A stretch of 64,000 nt of DNA. Origin: Pseudomonadales bacterium (GTDB lineage Bacteria; Pseudomonadota; Gammaproteobacteria; Pseudomonadales; Porticoccaceae). Where the stretch lies: assembly GCA_024234435.1 (NCBI GenBank), contig JACKOF010000004.1:21517-85516 (forward strand). Direction: 5' to 3'. This document shows, one piece after another, positions 60,852 to 64,000 of this stretch. The notes beneath the pieces were generated by a model. The model saw only the letters and a list, made by a program, of their open reading frames with translations, had not been told where the DNA came from and made no database searches. Within the stretch, counting starts at the first letter, position 1. Each line of letters starts with the position of its first letter. The position numbers and the translations under genes were made by a program.

Positions 60852-62180
60852 TTGCCTATTCCGGATAAACGATTAATAAAGCTGTTACAGGCTTTTCTTG
60901 CTGCTTCCTTGCTGCTGGCGATTATAAGAGTGGCGGGTTTCAACATTGCCTGGTTGACGGCCTTATGGTGGTCTGGTCTGATTCTCCTGATGTTGGCCGC
61001 TGTTTCTGATTACGTCATATCGAGGAAGAAATTAGCTGTTTCATGTTACAGGATTATTTCCACAAGTTTTGCATTGGGCGCTGAAAGTAAAGTCCGCCTT
61101 TTCTTTGAAAATCCCTTGTTGCGGAGTATTGATATACAAGTAGTCGATCACTGCCCAGACTATGTCGTGACAGAGAGCTTCCCTTTGAATATCAGTTTAC
61201 CTCCTCAGCAGGAAACTTCGCTCAAGTATGAAGTGTTGCCTGTAAAAAGGGGAGAAGCTGTTTTCGGGCGCGTAGGTTTAAGAGTTCAGTCATTTTTCAA
61301 ATTATGGCGCTTTAATATTCAACGGGGAGAGTCGCAGGCAATTAAGATTTATCCAAACTTTATGGCAATCTCTAACCTGAACTTTCTCGTGTATGAACAA
61401 CAGTTAAATCATATAGGTGCACATACAGTCCAGCGTAGGGGTTTAGGGTCAGATTTTAAGCAATTGCGCGAATATCAGCGTGGTGACGAACTTCGGCAAA
61501 TGGACTGGAAAGCCAGTGCTCGCCAGCACAAGCTGATATCGCGGGAGTACCAGGATGAGCGAGATCAGGATATTGTATTTCTGCTTGATTCTGGAAGGCG
61601 GATGCGCGCCAGCGAGTCTCATCTCAGCCACTTTGATCACTGTGTCAATGCAATGTTGCTAACCTCCTATATCGCACTGATGGCAGGAGATGCTGTAGGG
61701 TTTATGAGTTTTGCCGGTACTGACCGCTGGCTGGCGCCAGTTAAAGGAAAAACTAATATCAACCAGTTATTGAATAGCCTCTATGATTTGCACAGTACTT
61801 CCCAGGCCAGTGATCTTTTGAAAGCTGCAGAAAACCTGATGTTAAGGCACAGAAAGCGGTCATTAATTATTATTGTTACCAATATCCGTGACGAAGATAG
61901 TGCCGATGTTATTCAGGCAGTGAAATTACTATCGAAAAAGCATTTGGTTCTGGTGGCCTGCTTGAGAGAAGCCGTGTATGACCAGATTGAGTTGACTGAT
62001 AAAGCAGATTTTGATTCGACGCTGACCTTTGTAGGTGTTCGGCTTTATCTACAGCAACGGAATAGGTTGCTACAATCCCTTCGGGCCAGCGGAGTGATTG
62101 TGGCTGATGCAACTGCAAATGAAATGCATATAAAGCTGGTAAATGAATATATGGCCTTAAAAAGGGCTGGGAGGATCTAA
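60852..62180 (+). CDS. DUF58 protein (VWA-like), MoxR partner
   Basis: 442 residues from TTG 60852. Two N-terminal membrane helices, a beta domain (VRLFFENPLLRSIDIQVVDHC), the DUF58 signature FKQLREYQRGDELRQMDWKA with SREYQDERDQDI, then a VWA-like domain (IVFLLDSGRRM; IIIVTNIRDE). The first MIDAS motif is DSG rather than DxSxS, so metal binding is uncertain. Last gene of the operon; ends 143 bases before the convergent lipase stop. Confidence 0.92.
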   Translation: MPIPDKRLIKLLQAFLAASLLLAIIRVAGFNIAWLTALWWSGLILLMLAAVSDYVISRKKLAVSCYRIISTSFALGAESKVRLFFENPLLRSIDIQVVDHCPDYVVTESFPLNISLPPQQETSLKYEVLPVKRGEAVFGRVGLRVQSFFKLWRFNIQRGESQAIKIYPNFMAISNLNFLVYEQQLNHIGAHTVQRRGLGSDFKQLREYQRGDELRQMDWKASARQHKLISREYQDERDQDIVFLLDSGRRMRASESHLSHFDHCVNAMLLTSYIALMAGDAVGFMSFAGTDRWLAPVKGKTNINQLLNSLYDLHSTSQASDLLKAAENLMLRHRKRSLIIIVTNIRDEDSADVIQAVKLLSKKHLVLVACLREAVYDQIELTDKADFDSTLTFVGVRLYLQQRNRLLQSLRASGVIVADATANEMHIKLVNEYMALKRAGRI

Positions 62181-62323
62181 GGCCTGCTCGTATTCGAGGG
62201 TGTTATAGCAGGTTGGCTGGTGTTAATTCATGAAACTCGAAAAGCAGATTCTGAATATCTATTAAACGACGGCTGAAGAGAGCCTGAGCAATGTCTTTTA
62301 ACTCATCATTGTAGTGGTTCGGG

Positions 62324-63310
62324 TTAGTTTTGAGCCCGATAGCCCGGATTGCCAAAGGGTTCCGCGTAGTCCGGTAGTGGAGGTTCTTTCGGTACAAACA
62401 GTTTTACATCGGTCAAGCCTACGGCGACGCCTGTTAAAGTAGGCATGAATCTGGTGGCAGCTTTCAAATCTGCTCCTGGCAACGCCCTGTGTTCGCATAC
62501 TGATGTAGCAAGTCGTGACACGCGTGCGCCATCTTTATGACGTAGGGCGTCGAGTACCAGTTGATATGCCACTGCATCTATAAGCAACAGACCGTGTTCA
62601 ACTGCGCGCAAGGGACATATTTTCTGAACCATGATGTTCGCTGCGCCAGGCAGTGCGCTGGCCAGTGGCTGTGGAAAGACAACGCCATCAAACCGGGAGC
62701 CGATTGAGGTAAATGCAGGACCTTCTGGCAACGGTTTATTGACCAGTGCCGCAGTGTACTCCGAGCCGATGGCAAGCTGCCAGGTGAGCGGTGTGCAAGA
62801 GCCGATGGTACAAATCGTGTTTGCCATCCTTGTACCCTGTACGGGCCCTGCCAGGCTAATAACGTCAGTGGTTTTTTTTGCGATATCCGGCCAGAATTTG
62901 GCAATCCAGACGGCAATAAAACCACCTTGGCTGTGACCGATAAGTGCAATTTTGTGACCGGATTTTTCAAAGGCGTAACGTGCGGCATAGACAGCGTATT
63001 GAACCGATATGCTGATGTCTCCCACCGCTCGCTCTGGCAATGTCACGGTGCAAACAGCAAAACCATCCTTTGGCAGGGCATTCTGATAACCCCATCCCCA
63101 TGATTCATCTGGCGTAGACCCCGTGCCGTGGATAAGCAGCACAGTCTGTTTGTTTGAACCCGGAGCAACTGAGGGGTCACACCAGGCTGCGGCTGCAAGT
63201 TCATCTTCAGGGATGGTTAACAATGGGCCTGATTCGGCAGCAAATGAAAAAGATGAAGAGATAAGCAACATGAAAAAGCTGGTAAAAAAGGTGACGGCTG
63301 GTCGAATCAT
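62324..63310 (-). CDS. secreted alpha/beta-hydrolase, lipase-like
   Basis: 328 residues. Signal peptide MIRPAVTFFTSFFMLLISSS to about residue 24 (cleavage after SFAA). The lipase box GHSQGG supplies the catalytic Ser, with an oxyanion-side HGTGSTPDESWGWGY, resembling Candida lipase B-like and other triacylglycerol lipases. The Asp and His are not assigned with certainty. A possible ribosome binding site GAAAGG lies upstream of ATG 63310. Confidence 0.86.
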   Translation of the reverse strand: MIRPAVTFFTSFFMLLISSSFSFAAESGPLLTIPEDELAAAAWCDPSVAPGSNKQTVLLIHGTGSTPDESWGWGYQNALPKDGFAVCTVTLPERAVGDISISVQYAVYAARYAFEKSGHKIALIGHSQGGFIAVWIAKFWPDIAKKTTDVISLAGPVQGTRMANTICTIGSCTPLTWQLAIGSEYTAALVNKPLPEGPAFTSIGSRFDGVVFPQPLASALPGAANIMVQKICPLRAVEHGLLLIDAVAYQLVLDALRHKDGARVSRLATSVCEHRALPGADLKAATRFMPTLTGVAVGLTDVKLFVPKEPPLPDYAEPFGNPGYRAQN

Positions 63311-63357
63311 GATGAAAACCTTTCAGGTATGCTACGGTTGTTATTCTGTGAACAGGT

Positions 63358-63696
63358 CTAACTTTCTCCGTTTTCGAGTACTTTTTTTTGCGCGTCTAGG
63401 TAGCGTGGCAACGGGCCGATGTCTTCGTACACCTCATCGCCTTCTTCAAGCCGTATTACCTTGTCGCCTTGCACATAGGGCATTTCCTCTTCCAGTGCAA
63501 TCAGTGCCTTGTGGAGCAGCTCTCCGGCAATTTCTTCTGCTGGTAGACGGTATAAATTGGACAGTGCCTGGAGTTTTACAAGATCTTTTGTGCGTACCAG
63601 AGCGGGGGTGGTTGTTAGTTTGGAGCTGTCAACTGAGCGTTTCTCCCACTCGGAGAGAAGTTCAAAAAAATCCTTGCGTATACCAGGTTGGCTCAT
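63358..63696 (-). CDS. small conserved protein (homologue of so-called 'type 1 pili tip component')
   Basis: 112 residues from ATG 63696, with AGAGGAA upstream; an upstream in-frame start at 63753 is less likely. The pattern FFELLSEWEKR, LVKLQALSNLYRLPAEEIAGELLHKALIALEEEMPYVQG and a C-terminal YEDIGPLPRYLD resembles small Pseudomonas proteins labelled 'type 1 pili tip component'. That name has no support in this sequence (no signal peptide). The HTH-like middle suggests a cytoplasmic regulatory or ribbon-helix-helix protein. Confidence 0.68.
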   Translation of the reverse strand: MSQPGIRKDFFELLSEWEKRSVDSSKLTTTPALVRTKDLVKLQALSNLYRLPAEEIAGELLHKALIALEEEMPYVQGDKVIRLEEGDEVYEDIGPLPRYLDAQKKVLENGES

Positions 63697-63869
63697 GATT
63701 TCCTCTACAGCAGAAATGATCAATTGCGTTTGATAAGCATAATCCAGGCTCATACATATCTAAAGAGGTGATTACTTCATTAGTGAAAATGTTGTTATTT
63801 TTTTGCGGGGCATTCGAATAGAACGGTGGTGTAACGATGGGTATAAGGCGCCAAAGACAGGGAGTAATT

Positions 63870-64000
63870 ATGAGTGTCACGTACAAGGTTACCGAGCCCA
63901 TCAGTGTAGGTCAGTTTATCGGGTTGCAGGCAGACTCTATGCTGGGAGAACGCCGCCCTATTGCGGACCGGGAATGTCTTGAAGGTATGCTAGGAGCAAC
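63870..64000 (+). CDS. GNAT-family acetyltransferase, N-terminal part only
   Basis: From ATG 63870 (GGGAG nine bases upstream), 43 codons read MSVTYKVTEPISVGQFIGLQ and continue with SMLGERRPIADRECLEGML before the window ends. This start pattern is seen in small GNAT acetyltransferases, which transfer acetyl groups from acetyl-CoA to amines. The catalytic region lies outside the window, so assignment is moderate. Confidence 0.7.
   Translation, partial: MSVTYKVTEPISVGQFIGLQADSMLGERRPIADRECLEGMLGA

Overview
The window reads as chromosomal DNA of a gammaproteobacterium, most likely a marine, Cellvibrionales-like lineage. This is inferred from the ispE-lolB-TPR / hemA-prfA-prmC arrangement familiar from Pseudomonas relatives, the rhombosortase with its GlyGly-CTERM lipoprotein, an HvfX-like DoxX protein, and the many lipoproteins and outer-membrane proteins. 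Gene density is high and most genes are intact. I saw no rRNA, tRNA, CRISPR array, prophage or insertion sequence. Functions are read from motifs and family resemblance only; no database search was possible.

Layout. 1-6.2 kb: housekeeping genes (ispE partial, lolB and a TPR lipoprotein on the minus strand; hemA-prfA-prmC on the plus strand). 6.2-12 kb: single genes for a PilZ protein, flavin reductase, AMMECR1-like protein, DoxX/HvfX-like protein, DEAD-box helicase, CysZ-like protein and AsmA-like protein, ending at a clear terminator. 12.3-26.5 kb: one compact run of 13 minus-strand genes, almost all overlapping or separated by a few bases. It encodes a TPR/TonB-C-like protein, two lipoproteins, a membrane-anchored TPR protein, a PEGA-repeat/FGE-like protein, a small exported protein, a MotA/TolQ/ExbB-type channel subunit, an actin/Hsp70-like protein, two VWA proteins with ExbD/MotB-like membrane anchors, two more lipoproteins and an M48 metalloprotease. 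This is the best candidate for an undescribed system: a Ton/Tol/Mot-like ion-driven envelope machine whose force-transmitting subunits carry VWA domains.

26.6-32.6 kb: AEC transporter, CaiB/BaiF CoA-transferase and MaoC dehydratase (probable acyl-CoA module), a VF530-like protein, a DUF2490-like protein, and a rhombosortase/rhombotarget-lipoprotein pair. 32.9-54.5 kb: metabolic, repair and regulatory genes (YgiQ radical SAM, nuclease-like lipoprotein, PurC, Fe-S uracil-DNA glycosylase, NUDIX, PNPOx-like, a glutathione S-transferase gene broken by an in-frame stop, LysR, MFS, AraC, methyltransferase, dodecin, YdeP-type molybdoenzyme, isochorismatase-like hydrolase, Tex).

54.7-62.2 kb: a second tight operon, DUF4234 - RDD - SpoIIM - DUF4129-like - DUF4350 - MoxR - DUF58. 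It is the known but poorly understood MoxR/VWA membrane cluster, and is AT-richer by eye than its surroundings. The window closes with a secreted lipase-like hydrolase, a small conserved protein and the start of a GNAT acetyltransferase.
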